From NCBI RefSeq assembly GCF_001545925.1, contig NZ_LMVQ01000212.1, forward strand, positions 1 to 34,254: a stretch of DNA of 34,254 nt. Direction: 5' to 3'. The position numbers were made by a program, and so were the translations under genes. Positions 1 to 6,797 of this stretch are shown one piece after another (position 1 is the stretch's first letter; every line of letters starts with the position of its first letter). The notes below the pieces were generated by a model. The model was not told the origin of the DNA, did no database searches, and saw only the letters and a program-made list of their open reading frames with translations. Origin of the DNA: Mycobacterium sp. NAZ190054. GTDB taxonomy: Bacteria > Actinomycetota > Actinomycetes > Mycobacteriales > Mycobacteriaceae.

Positions 1-465
1 CCCGGGTGCACGGTGCCGGCCGAGCGCTGCGATATCGACCATGTGGTGCCCTGGCCCTACGGGCCCACCCATGCCTCGAATCTGAACTGCAAATGCCGCA
101 CCCATCATTTGGCGAAAACCTTCGGCGACGGCTGGCGCGACGAGCAGCTCCCTGATGGCACGGTGATCTGGACGACCCCGGCCGGCAAGCGGTACACCAC
201 GGTGCCGGGCAGCCGGCTGTTCTTCCCGGCCTGGGACACCAGCACCGCCGAATTACCGCCGATGAGCCAGCCGCCGCCGGATCCCGGCCGGACCGCGAAA
301 ATGCCGAGGCGAGGACGCACCCGCGCCGCCGAGAACACCGCACGGATCAAGGCCGAGCGGGACTACAACGCCGCCCAACGCGCCCTCGAACAACACCGCG
401 CCCTCGAACAACACCGCGCGCGACGACCCCCACCCGACTACGGCAACGACCCACCCCCGTTCTGA
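1..465 (+). CDS. HNH endonuclease / DUF222-family protein, C-terminal part
   Basis: The reading frame is open from the first base, so the gene starts upstream of the window; about 154 residues remain. The visible part begins with an HNH nuclease core: two Cys-containing turns ([18 protein letters not shown]), the DH pair in CDIDHV, an NL motif and a HH pair followed by AKT. This is the layout of the HNH domain at the C-terminus of DUF222 proteins (13E12/REP13E12 repeat family), which are multi-copy in mycobacteria. The nuclease core is followed by a typical [11 protein letters not shown] segment and a low-complexity tail in which ALEQHR is repeated twice. The family is inferred to be a DNA nuclease related to mobile elements, but its cellular role is not established. 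The N-terminal DUF222 domain would lie outside the window and cannot be checked. Confidence 0.85.
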   Translation, partial: PGCTVPAERCDIDHVVPWPYGPTHASNLNCKCRTHHLAKTFGDGWRDEQLPDGTVIWTTPAGKRYTTVPGSRLFFPAWDTSTAELPPMSQPPPDPGRTAKMPRRGRTRAAENTARIKAERDYNAAQRALEQHRALEQHRARRPPPDYGNDPPPF

Positions 466-478
466 GACGGGGCGCCAC

Positions 479-505
479 ATGAGAGCGCTCTCATCTGGTT
501 CTCAT
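479..505 (+). promoter_or_regulatory. Putative response-regulator operator, site 1
   Basis: A perfect 16-bp palindrome (ATGAGAGCGCTCTCAT, 479-494) is followed one helical turn later by another TCTCAT (500-505), so CTCAT half-sites recur at 11-bp spacing. It ends 46 bp before the ATG of the secreted acidic protein that heads the two-component operon. Related sites lie at 3366-3381 and 4596-4611. That the adjacent OmpR-type regulator binds here is inferred from position and recurrence. Confidence 0.55.
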
Positions 506-539
506 GCCCAGGGCATTGGGGGGTCACAGACTGGGCAGC

Positions 540-881
540 ATGCGAGTACCCGTGGTGGTGGCCGTGGCCGCCGGTCTGGTGACAGTCGGCGTCGTCGCCG
601 CCGCCACGGTCTCGATCAACTCGACCTCGGTCCGGGAGCCGCTCGCGCCCATCGTCGTGCACGCTCCCGAGAGGTCACCGGCCGCCGGCACCCCGCTGCC
701 GCCGAGCCCGAAGCCGTCCGCCCCGCCGGCGCCACCGCCGCCACCTCCGCAAGTGGTGCAGAACTCCGACGTCGCTCCTCCACCGCCCGCGCTGCACGGC
801 GATGACGACTGGGACGACGACGATTGGGACGACGACGGCGACGACTGGGATGATGACGGCGACGATTGGGACGACGACTGA
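540..881 (+). CDS. Secreted Pro-rich protein with acidic Trp-Asp repeat tail
   Basis: The protein has 113 residues and no family that I recognise. The start at 540 is preferred over an in-frame ATG at 504 because it gives a clean signal peptide (MRVPVVVAVAAGLVTVGVVA) and because 504 lies inside the putative operator. After the signal comes a proline-rich linker (about residues 40-75), then a tail built almost only of Asp and Trp, with DDW/WDDD units spaced 5-7 residues apart to the C-terminus. The protein should be exported and strongly negatively charged. It lies 34 bp upstream of the histidine kinase and is probably co-transcribed with it. A second small secreted protein with a WDD/WED tail is encoded just past the regulator gene, which suggests that both belong to this system. 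Cation binding, or binding of cationic peptides or an envelope partner, is possible but speculative. Confidence 0.75.
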   Translation: MRVPVVVAVAAGLVTVGVVAAATVSINSTSVREPLAPIVVHAPERSPAAGTPLPPSPKPSAPPAPPPPPPQVVQNSDVAPPPPALHGDDDWDDDDWDDDGDDWDDDGDDWDDD

Positions 882-915
882 GCCTTCGTCCGCTGCGGAC
901 ATCCGGGAGGTGATC

Positions 916-2388
916 ATGACCTCCGCCGACAATCCGCGGCCGCCGCTGTGGCGGCGGTTGCTGCCGTCGGCCGCGCGCACCCGCATCATGGGCTGGGTGC
1001 TGCTGCTCGTCCTGGCCGCACTCGGGATCGTCACCTTCGTCACCTGGCGATTGATGGTTTCCAACATCAACACCCGTATGGACGAGGCGCTGCGCTACGA
1101 GGTCGAGGAGTTCACCGAACTCACCGCCCCCGGCATCAACCCCCGCACCGGGGAGCCGTTCACCGGCGTCGATGAGGTGATCCGGGAGGCCATCGCCTAC
1201 AACCTGGCCCGCCCGAACGAGAAGTTCCTCGGCTATGTGGACGGCGAGTACCACACCCAGAGCCGCCAGGAGCCCGGGATACCCGAGGTGCTGGCCGACG
1301 ACCCGGCCTTCACCGATCTCGTCGCGACGGTGACCGAACCCGCGGAGGGCAGCTATCAGCACCCCGAAGCCGGCGAGGTGCGCTACCTCGCGATCCCGCT
1401 CACCCTGGGCGACGACCCGTCGCGCGGCGTCATCGTCGCCGCGTATCTCGGGGACGCCGAACGCGCGGCGGCGGACGAGGCCGTCAGGCTGATGCTGCTC
1501 GTCGGCGCGGTCACGCTGGTCGGAGCGACGGCCGCCGCGTGGCTGATCGCCGGGCGCGTCCTCGCGCCGCTGCGCGATGTCACCGAGACCGCGCACCAGA
1601 TCACCGACACGGACCTGTCTCGGCGCATCCCGTCCCGCGGCGAGGGCGATGAGCTCGACGCGCTGGTGAACACCATCAACGGCATGCTGGACCGGGTGGA
1701 GTCCGGCGTCTCCGCGCAGCGGCGCTTCATCGACGACGCCGGGCATGAACTGCGCACCCCGATCACGATCATCCGCGGCCACCTCGAGGTTCTCGACCCG
1801 ACCGACCCGGCCGACGTCCGGGCCACCACCGCACTGGTCGACGACGAGCTGACGCGGATGAACCGGATGGTGTCGGACCTGCTGCTGCTGGCCCGCTCCG
1901 AACAACCGTCGTTCCTGCAGCCCGCCGTCACCGACGTCGGCGCGCTGACCCGCGACATCTTCGAGAAGATCACCCGGCTCGGTGAACGTGACCATCACCT
2001 GCAGTCCGTGGCCGAGGTGCATGCGGTGCTCGACGCTCAGCGCATCACCCAGGCCGTCATCGCGTTGGCCGACAACGCGTGTCGCTACACGGCAGACGGT
2101 GCGTGGATCGGGGTCGGCTCCAGCCTGCACGACGGGTGGCTGCGGTTCTGGGTGTCCGATTCCGGGCCCGGCGTCACCGAGGCCGACCGCGGCCGGATCT
2201 TCGAACGGTTCGCCCGCGGCAGCGCAGGCGGCCAGCGCTCCGACGGTGCAGGTCTCGGGTTGTCCATCGTGCAGGCCATCGCGGTCGCGCACGGCGGGTG
2301 GGTGGGCCTGGACAGCATCCCCGGCCGGGGCGCCACCTTCAGCGTCGTCATTCCCGCCTACCTGGAGCAGCCATGGCCCGCATACTGA
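916..2388 (+). CDS. Two-component sensor histidine kinase
   Basis: This is a 490-residue membrane kinase. The ATG at 916 follows a GGGAGG ribosome site; the frame stays open upstream to 802 but only in low-complexity sequence shadowing the Asp-rich tail of the preceding gene. The order is: TM1 (about 24-45), an extracytoplasmic sensor region of about 145 residues, TM2 (about 191-212), a HAMP linker, a DHp domain with the phospho-acceptor His277 in GHELRTP, and a HATPase domain with N-box DNACRY (Asn387), DSGPG and GAGLGLS. The DHp sequence FIDDAGHELRTPITIIRGHL is of the type I associate with the M. tuberculosis HK2/HK1-TcrA kinases, but that link is from memory and unverified. The gene overlaps the response regulator by 16 bp, so they are translationally coupled. 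The stimulus is unknown. Confidence 0.93.
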   Translation: MTSADNPRPPLWRRLLPSAARTRIMGWVLLLVLAALGIVTFVTWRLMVSNINTRMDEALRYEVEEFTELTAPGINPRTGEPFTGVDEVIREAIAYNLARPNEKFLGYVDGEYHTQSRQEPGIPEVLADDPAFTDLVATVTEPAEGSYQHPEAGEVRYLAIPLTLGDDPSRGVIVAAYLGDAERAAADEAVRLMLLVGAVTLVGATAAAWLIAGRVLAPLRDVTETAHQITDTDLSRRIPSRGEGDELDALVNTINGMLDRVESGVSAQRRFIDDAGHELRTPITIIRGHLEVLDPTDPADVRATTALVDDELTRMNRMVSDLLLLARSEQPSFLQPAVTDVGALTRDIFEKITRLGERDHHLQSVAEVHAVLDAQRITQAVIALADNACRYTADGAWIGVGSSLHDGWLRFWVSDSGPGVTEADRGRIFERFARGSAGGQRSDGAGLGLSIVQAIAVAHGGWVGLDSIPGRGATFSVVIPAYLEQPWPAY

Positions 2389-3038
2389 TCGCCGAAGACG
2401 AACCGCGGATCGCCTCGTTCATCGAAAAGGGGCTCGCCGCCAATGGTTTCGTCACCGCCGCTGTCGCCGACGGGGCGTCGGCCTTCGACTACGCGATGAC
2501 GGGCGGGTTCGACCTGCTGGTGTTGGACATCGGACTGCCCGAACTCGACGGTTTCACCGTGTTGCGCAAGCTGCGCGCCGAGGGCAGTCGGATCCCGGTG
2601 ATCGTGCTGACGGCCCGTGACAGCGTGCAGGACACCGTGGCCGGGCTGGAGGGCGGTGCCGACGACTACATGCCCAAACCGTTCCGCTTCGAGGAACTCC
2701 TCGCCCGCATCCGGTTGCGGCTGACCACCGAACGGCCGGCCGAACTCACCGTGCTTTCCTACGGCGGACTCAAGCTCGACCTGCGCACCCGCCGCGCGAC
2801 GGTCGGCGACCGCACCCTCGACCTGTCGGCCCGCGAATTCGCCTTGGCGGAAACGTTTCTGCGGCATCCGGGCCAGGTGCTCACCCGCGAGCAGTTGCTC
2901 AGCCACGTGTGGGGTTACGACTTCGACCCGGGCTCCAACGTGGTCGACGTCTACGTGCGCTACCTACGGCGGAAGCTGGGCGCCGACCGCTTCGTCACGT
3001 TGCGCGGTATGGGATACCGCCTCGAGGACGTGCCCTGA
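2373..3038 (+). CDS. OmpR/PhoB-family response regulator
   Basis: This 221-residue regulator has a receiver domain followed by a winged-helix DNA-binding domain. The receiver shows the acidic pocket (AEDEP near the N-terminus), phospho-acceptor Asp52 in VLDIGLPELDGF, the conserved Thr in VLTARD and the Lys in DYMPKPF. The C-terminal Trans_reg_C domain (about 125-220) has the usual LSAREFAL, TREQLLSHVWGYDFDPGSNVVDVYVRYLRRK and GMGYRLE blocks. The start ATG lies inside the kinase gene (16-bp overlap), which fits a cognate pair. OmpR-type regulators bind direct repeats about 10-11 bp apart, the geometry of the CTCAT repeats at 490-505. It is the best candidate to bind all three nearby copies of that motif, including its own operon promoter. 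Confidence 0.94.
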   Translation: MARILIAEDEPRIASFIEKGLAANGFVTAAVADGASAFDYAMTGGFDLLVLDIGLPELDGFTVLRKLRAEGSRIPVIVLTARDSVQDTVAGLEGGADDYMPKPFRFEELLARIRLRLTTERPAELTVLSYGGLKLDLRTRRATVGDRTLDLSAREFALAETFLRHPGQVLTREQLLSHVWGYDFDPGSNVVDVYVRYLRRKLGADRFVTLRGMGYRLEDVP

Positions 3039-3047
3039 CACCGAAGA

Positions 3048-3076
3048 CGCCCGCCCCGGAGGTACCGGGACGGGCG
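3048..3076. terminator. Convergent hairpin terminator candidate
   Basis: An inverted repeat with 12-bp arms (one mismatch) and a 5-base loop lies 9 bp after the response-regulator stop and 14 bp before the stop of the convergent small secreted gene. It is very GC-rich and lacks a U-tract, as is common for mycobacterial terminators. It could serve both strands. Confidence 0.5.
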
Positions 3077-3090
3077 CCCAGGGCCGCCGG

Positions 3091-3288
3091 TCAGTCGTCG
3101 TACGGGGTGTCGTCCCAATAGGTGTCTTCCCAGAAGGTGTCGTCCCACGAATCGTCCATCGCGACGAACGAGTGGTCGGTTGCCCAGCTCGGTTCGGTCG
3201 CGGCCGACGCCGCGCCGGCGCCGAGGACCCCCAGTCCGGTGAGGGCGGCGCCGGCGGTGACGATCTTCCAGGTGGCGGTGCGTGCCAT
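3091..3288 (-). CDS. Small secreted acidic Trp/Asp protein
   Basis: This 65-residue protein is not recognised as a named family. A strong AGGAGA ribosome site sits just before the ATG at 3288. Residues 1-30 form a signal peptide (MARTATWKIVTAGAALTGLG, ending around ASAA). The short mature part ends in a run of aromatic-acidic units (SWDDTFWEDTYWDDTPYDD). The tail resembles the DDW/WDDD tail of the protein encoded at 540-881 in composition and spacing, though the rest of the two proteins differs. It converges on the two-component operon, and the upstream region contains the shared ATGAG-N6-CTCAT motif. It is therefore likely part of the same regulon. The function is unknown; a secreted target or accessory partner of the sensor is one inference. 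Confidence 0.78.
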   Translation of the reverse strand: MARTATWKIVTAGAALTGLGVLGAGAASAATEPSWATDHSFVAMDDSWDDTFWEDTYWDDTPYDD

Positions 3289-3338
3289 TGTCGTTCTCCT
3301 TCTCTCGCATCGTTTTCCGACTCTTCAACCATGTCGCG

Positions 3339-3381
3339 CCCAGATGAGGGATGCCGGAGCCCGACATGAGCGGTCTCTCAT
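3339..3381 (-). promoter_or_regulatory. Putative response-regulator operator, site 2
   Basis: On the minus strand this reads ATGAGAGACCGCTCAT (3381-3366), the same ATGAG-N6-CTCAT layout as site 1. A further CTCATCTGG lies 22 bp downstream (3348-3340), matching the CTCATCTGG that follows the palindrome at site 1. It is 78 bp upstream of the small secreted gene at 3288 and overlaps the stop codon of the upstream phosphotransferase gene. Confidence 0.5.
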
Positions 3382-4550
3382 CTTTCGAGCCAGGTTCGCG
3401 CCAGCGCGAGGCGCTGCGCGGTGAGCTCCGGCCAACGGGGGTGCAGGGTGCGGAGCGGGCCGGTCGCCAGGCCGAACACCACCGCCGCGATCCGATACCG
3501 CAGAGTGTTGGCACCGACTCGGCGGCAGGCGAATTCGAGTGCCTGGTCGGCATACTCACGTGCCCGCGGGGTGGTCCGGCCCGCCACCGAGAGATGACCG
3601 ATGAACGTCGCCCAGTCGTCCGCACGTTCGCCGGGCCCGGCGATGTCAACATCGAGGAGCCCGGTGAGGCAACCGTTTTCGGCAAGAAGCTGACCTTCGT
3701 AGAAGTCGCCGTGCACCGGGGTGACCGGCGTTGACTGCGGGGATGCCGATTTCAGCCGCTCGACGATCCCGGACACCATGTCCGACAGGTCGGGGCGCCC
3801 GGACACCGTGTGGCCCAGCACGGCCGCGGTGTCACCCACACGCTCGAGCTGCCCCCGGCGGCGCGGCATCGCCATCAGGCCGGGCGGCAACGCTTCCAAC
3901 AGCTCGTCGAGCCGTGCAGGCTCCGGCAGCGCGCCGCCCCGGGCGATCAACGCGCGCACAGGAGTACCGCACGCCTCCGGCAGGACGATCACCCCGTCAT
4001 CGGAGGACGCCAGCACCGGTGGCACCGGCACGTGCGCGGCGAGAAGCTCGTGTCGAGCACGCAGACCGGCCACCGCGTCGGGGCGCACCACCTTGACGAA
4101 CCAGGTCCGGCCGCCGTCGCCGACCTCGACGACGGCGCGCTGACCCGGCCGGTAGGCGCGAACGGTGACGCGCACCGGTCCCGCCGGGCGCAGACCGAGA
4201 GCGCGCAGTGCGGCCACCGGGTCGTCGAGCAGCGCGATACCCGGCAACGCGGGGTCCTGCGGCCACCGCCAGATCCCGACCTCGACCTCGTCGCCGCGGT
4301 GCTTGCCGGCGACGACCGCGGCGCCCGCCGGGATGGCCTCCCCGGTGGCGGCGACCAGGACCTCGGCGCTGCGGGTGCCGTCGCCCCGGCGCACCGCGGC
4401 GCGGTAGCGCACCACGGCCGATCCGCTCGGGCGCACCGTGGCGGACACCGGATCCAGCGCGCACAACTCGCCGCGGTATTCGGCCAGGACGGGTGCCAGG
4501 ACCCCGGGCGCAGTCGGGCCGAGCAGCAGATCGAGCGCGGGCGGGGTCAC
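3378..4550 (-). CDS. Aminoglycoside phosphotransferase-like kinase (APH family)
   Basis: This 390-residue protein starts at a GTG at 4550, the only reasonable in-frame start before an upstream stop near 4608. The C-terminal half carries the APH catalytic loop HGDFYEGQLL (His280, Asp282) and a second acidic motif GLLDVDIAG (Asp300) in the place of the metal-binding Asp. The Asn that normally follows the catalytic Asp by five residues is Gln287. VKVV near TWFVKVVRPD may hold the ATP-binding Lys. The family phosphorylates small molecules such as sugars, choline-like compounds or drugs; the substrate is not predictable here and resistance should not be assumed. Its start lies 46 bp from a copy of the regulon motif, the same distance as for the secreted protein at 540. 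It may therefore respond to the same two-component system. Confidence 0.75.
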   Translation of the reverse strand: MTPPALDLLLGPTAPGVLAPVLAEYRGELCALDPVSATVRPSGSAVVRYRAAVRRGDGTRSAEVLVAATGEAIPAGAAVVAGKHRGDEVEVGIWRWPQDPALPGIALLDDPVAALRALGLRPAGPVRVTVRAYRPGQRAVVEVGDGGRTWFVKVVRPDAVAGLRARHELLAAHVPVPPVLASSDDGVIVLPEACGTPVRALIARGGALPEPARLDELLEALPPGLMAMPRRRGQLERVGDTAAVLGHTVSGRPDLSDMVSGIVERLKSASPQSTPVTPVHGDFYEGQLLAENGCLTGLLDVDIAGPGERADDWATFIGHLSVAGRTTPRAREYADQALEFACRRVGANTLRYRIAAVVFGLATGPLRTLHPRWPELTAQRLALARTWLER

Positions 4551-4579
4551 ACGGTCCAGCGTGGTGGGGTCGGACGAGG

Positions 4580-4611
4580 CCGCGATGACACGCAGATGAA
4601 AGTGTTCTCAT
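4580..4611 (-). promoter_or_regulatory. Putative response-regulator operator, site 3
   Basis: On the minus strand the 16-mer is ATGAGAACACTTTCAT (4611-4596), followed by CTG, four bases and another TCAT. It shares ATGAGA-N6-TCATCTG-N4-TCAT with site 1 and sits at the same 46-bp distance from the start codon (GTG at 4550). It also overlaps the -35 region of the divergent gene at 4639, so it could control both directions. Confidence 0.5.
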
Positions 4612-4625
4612 CCGCATCGCACCGC

Positions 4626-4631
4626 TAGCCT
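4626..4631 (+). promoter_or_regulatory. Putative -10 element of a leaderless promoter
   Basis: TAGCCT is followed by seven bases and then the ATG at 4639, so transcription would start at or next to the start codon. No good -35 is seen; that position overlaps regulator site 3. Confidence 0.4.
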
Positions 4632-4638
4632 TCCGGAC

Positions 4639-5394
4639 ATGAGCGCAAACGACGTGGATTCTGTGGCGACCGCCGGAGCTGCCATCGAGGAGGCGGTGGC
4701 GGTGTTCATGCTGCATCCGGAGACTTTCGGCAAGAGCGTCGAGGCCGGTTACCAGAATCCGCTGGCCGGGTACGTCGCGGGTCGGGGCGGCGTGCTGGGC
4801 GAGGCCACCGGAACCACGGTGAGCGCGGTGTTCGCGGTGTTCGAACCGACCGGGCTGGCCGCGATGTGGGACGAGGGCGTCGCGGTGCGCGGCGCGCGCG
4901 GTGCCGCGGAGGTCTATTGGGACCAGGCCGCCGAATTCGCCCGCCGGTATCTGTCCGGAGCGGACGGGTTGGACCGCATCGCCGCCCTGGGCGAGAAGCT
5001 CATCGCGGCGGCGCCGATCACCGGGTTGCCGTTGTTCGCCGGTTGGCGCGCGATGCCGTTGGCCGAGGACGCACCCGCCCGGGCACTGCAGGTGATGTTC
5101 GTGCTGCGCGAACTGCGCGCCGGGTTGCACTTCAACGCGCTGTCGCTGTCGGGTATCACCCCGGTGGAAGCGCACATGCTCAACAAGGGCCCGGGTTACA
5201 CGGCGATCTTCGGCTGGCCCGAACCGTACGCCGATGGCGCGGACAAGAAGGACCGGTACGCGGAGATCGAACAGGCGACCAACCGGCGGATGGCCGAGAT
5301 CTTCGCCGTCGCACTCGATTCCGCTGAAGCCGAAGAGCTCGCCGGGTTGAGTGCCGCCGCGCTGAAGTCAATGAAGGCCGGCGTGCCGGGCTAG
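4639..5394 (+). CDS. SCO6745-family protein (hypothetical)
   Basis: This 251-residue soluble protein resembles the actinobacterial SCO6745 family, sometimes described as having a helix-turn-helix-like fold. Recognisable family features are the N-terminal MLHPETFG block, the YFxGR-like segment represented here by GYVAGRGGVLGEA, the RARxW-like central part and the C-terminal MAEIFAVALDSAEAEELAGL stretch. No signal peptide, membrane segment or catalytic motif is evident. The start ATG has a TAGCCT element seven bases upstream, fitting a leaderless transcript. It diverges from the APH-like kinase across an 88-bp gap containing the shared operator motif. Its 3' end overlaps the convergent MOSC gene by 27 bp. 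The function is unknown. Confidence 0.75.
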   Translation: MSANDVDSVATAGAAIEEAVAVFMLHPETFGKSVEAGYQNPLAGYVAGRGGVLGEATGTTVSAVFAVFEPTGLAAMWDEGVAVRGARGAAEVYWDQAAEFARRYLSGADGLDRIAALGEKLIAAAPITGLPLFAGWRAMPLAEDAPARALQVMFVLRELRAGLHFNALSLSGITPVEAHMLNKGPGYTAIFGWPEPYADGADKKDRYAEIEQATNRRMAEIFAVALDSAEAEELAGLSAAALKSMKAGVPG

Positions 5395-6219
5395 ACCGAC
5401 CACGGCGCCTTCGGCGATCGTCCCGCCGGTGACCACCTCGGCGTAGAGACCGGCGCAGGGCAGCACCCCGAATCCCGGCGCGTCGACGCGGTTGTGCTCG
5501 AGCACGTGGCGGACCGACTGCGGGGACCTCGGCAACGAGCCGTGTTCCAGCGTCGGCACCGAGCAGCGCGGGGTCGGCATCGTGCCGCGCATTTCGACGT
5601 CGCCGAGGCGGATCGTCGCGCCGACCCACTCGTTCTCGGTGAACGGTGCGAACCCGTCCGGTGTCTCGATCACGATGTTCGGTCGGTAGCGGACCGCCTC
5701 GGCCGGGTCCAGCCCGACGGCGTCCAGGGTGGCGGTCGTGATCAGGTGCACGGGGGAGTGGTCGACGAAGGCGCCGCCGGGGGTGCCCTGGGCGATCTCC
5801 AGCAGCGCGGCCTCGATCTCGGCGTCCAGACCGTGGGTGAGTACCTCGATCGGATCCGAACGTTCGACCGTGGCGCCTGCGGACCGCTCGTCGGCCAGGT
5901 GCACGCGGCGGCCCACGAGTTCCGACACTGGACCGGCGGACTCGCCGACCGGCACGCTGCGGCCGTCGGGCAACGTGACCACGACCCCGTCGTCCCCGGT
6001 CACTGCCGAGCACTGCAACAGGCGCCGCCACAGCCGGGGGTTCTTGGCGGTGGCGACCCGGCCGGTCTCGTCGTCGGTGAACGCGTAGCGACGGTCGCCG
6101 GCGACGCCGAGCGGGGTCACATCGAGCGAGCCGCACCGCTCACCCAGCATCGACTTCACCGGGTAGCGGCGCAGCGTGGCGACCCGGCCGACCACATCAA
6201 CTTCCGTCGTCGCAGACAT
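5368..6219 (-). CDS. MOSC domain-containing protein
   Basis: This 283-residue protein has an N-terminal MOSC beta-barrel domain (LRRYPVKSMLGERC, then LGVAGDRRYAF) and a C-terminal MOSC domain with FTENEWVGATIRLGDVEMRG and the conserved Cys in TPRCSVPT, the residue typical for sulfur/molybdenum cofactor handling. The family includes molybdenum cofactor sulfurase C-termini and mARC-like proteins that bind Moco. A role in Moco-dependent redox chemistry or sulfur-carrier transfer is therefore inferred; the substrate is unknown. The ATG is six bases from a TAGGCT element, consistent with a leaderless start. The gene diverges from the DUF309 gene across 30 bp and overlaps the SCO6745-family gene tail to tail. 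Confidence 0.88.
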   Translation of the reverse strand: MSATTEVDVVGRVATLRRYPVKSMLGERCGSLDVTPLGVAGDRRYAFTDDETGRVATAKNPRLWRRLLQCSAVTGDDGVVVTLPDGRSVPVGESAGPVSELVGRRVHLADERSAGATVERSDPIEVLTHGLDAEIEAALLEIAQGTPGGAFVDHSPVHLITTATLDAVGLDPAEAVRYRPNIVIETPDGFAPFTENEWVGATIRLGDVEMRGTMPTPRCSVPTLEHGSLPRSPQSVRHVLEHNRVDAPGFGVLPCAGLYAEVVTGGTIAEGAVVGLARHAGLH

Positions 6220-6225
6220 GCCCGA

Positions 6226-6239
6226 AGCCTACGTAGGCA
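6226..6239. promoter_or_regulatory. Bidirectional leaderless promoter palindrome
   Basis: A perfect 12-bp palindrome, GCCTACGTAGGC (6227-6238), lies in the 30-bp gap between divergent genes. It supplies TAGGCA on the plus strand ten bases before the ATG at 6250, and TAGGCT on the minus strand six bases before the ATG at 6219. It may act as back-to-back -10 elements or as an operator. Confidence 0.4.
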
Positions 6240-6249
6240 TCATTGAGGC

Positions 6250-6747
6250 ATGGCCGAACGCACCCGTGACGAATCTGGGCGGCCGCGTAACGCGCGGCCC
6301 CGCGACGCGCTCGGCCGGCCCCTTCCGCCGGGCAGCGACGGCGTCCCCCGCATTCCCGATGATCTGGAGCTGCCGCCGTCCGACTCCCTCGCCTACGCCC
6401 AGGATCTGCTGAACGAAGGCCTGGCGTTCAACGCCCATGAGGTGCTCGAAGCCGCCTGGAAGAGCCGCCCCGAGCAGGAGCGCCCGCTGTGGCAGGGGCT
6501 GGCTCAGCTGGCCGTCGGCATCACCCATATCCAGCGCGGCAACCTGGCCGGTGCGGCCGCTCTGCTCAGGCGCGGCGCGGGCCGCCTGGCCGAGGTCGGA
6601 CGTCCGGCGCCCCATTCTGTGGACGTCGACGGTCTGACCGGCTGGGCCGACGGACTGATCGGCGACCTCGGCGCGTCGACCGACATCGCACCGTCACGTC
6701 TGCGCCCGGCGCTGACACAACCCCGGGGAAGCGCAGCCCAGACGTGA
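6250..6747 (+). CDS. DUF309 domain-containing protein
   Basis: This 165-residue protein has an all-helical DUF309 domain at about residues 50-125. The signature is FNAHEVLEAAWK followed by LWQGLAQLAVGITHIQRGNLAGAAALLRRG, where the His-Glu pair and the repeated helices are the family hallmark. The basic N-terminus (about 45 residues) is low-complexity. No membrane segment or signal is seen. The biochemical role of DUF309 proteins is not established. It shares a 30-bp divergent promoter gap with the MOSC gene and ends 50 bp before the glutamate-synthase-like gene. Confidence 0.85.
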   Translation: MAERTRDESGRPRNARPRDALGRPLPPGSDGVPRIPDDLELPPSDSLAYAQDLLNEGLAFNAHEVLEAAWKSRPEQERPLWQGLAQLAVGITHIQRGNLAGAAALLRRGAGRLAEVGRPAPHSVDVDGLTGWADGLIGDLGASTDIAPSRLRPALTQPRGSAAQT

Positions 6748-6753
6748 AAGTCT

Positions 6754-6783
6754 TTGGCACGCCTGCCTGACGTGCAGGATATG
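6754..6783 (+). promoter_or_regulatory. Weak promoter candidate for the GltB-like gene
   Basis: TTGGCA (6754-6759) and GATATG (6778-6783) are 18 bases apart, 14 bp before the ATG at 6798. No Shine-Dalgarno sequence precedes that start. The -10 is a poor match, so this is tentative. Confidence 0.25.
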
Positions 6784-6797
6784 GCAGTGTTGGCCAC

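Noticed and set aside
616..2292. A 558-codon minus-strand frame opposite the histidine kinase
   Set aside because: The plus frame has all kinase motifs; the minus frame is Arg/Gly/His-rich shadow sequence.
3378..4550. APH-like gene as an aminoglycoside resistance gene
   Set aside because: Only family-level kinase motifs are visible; the sequence does not identify a drug substrate and the context is a signalling locus.
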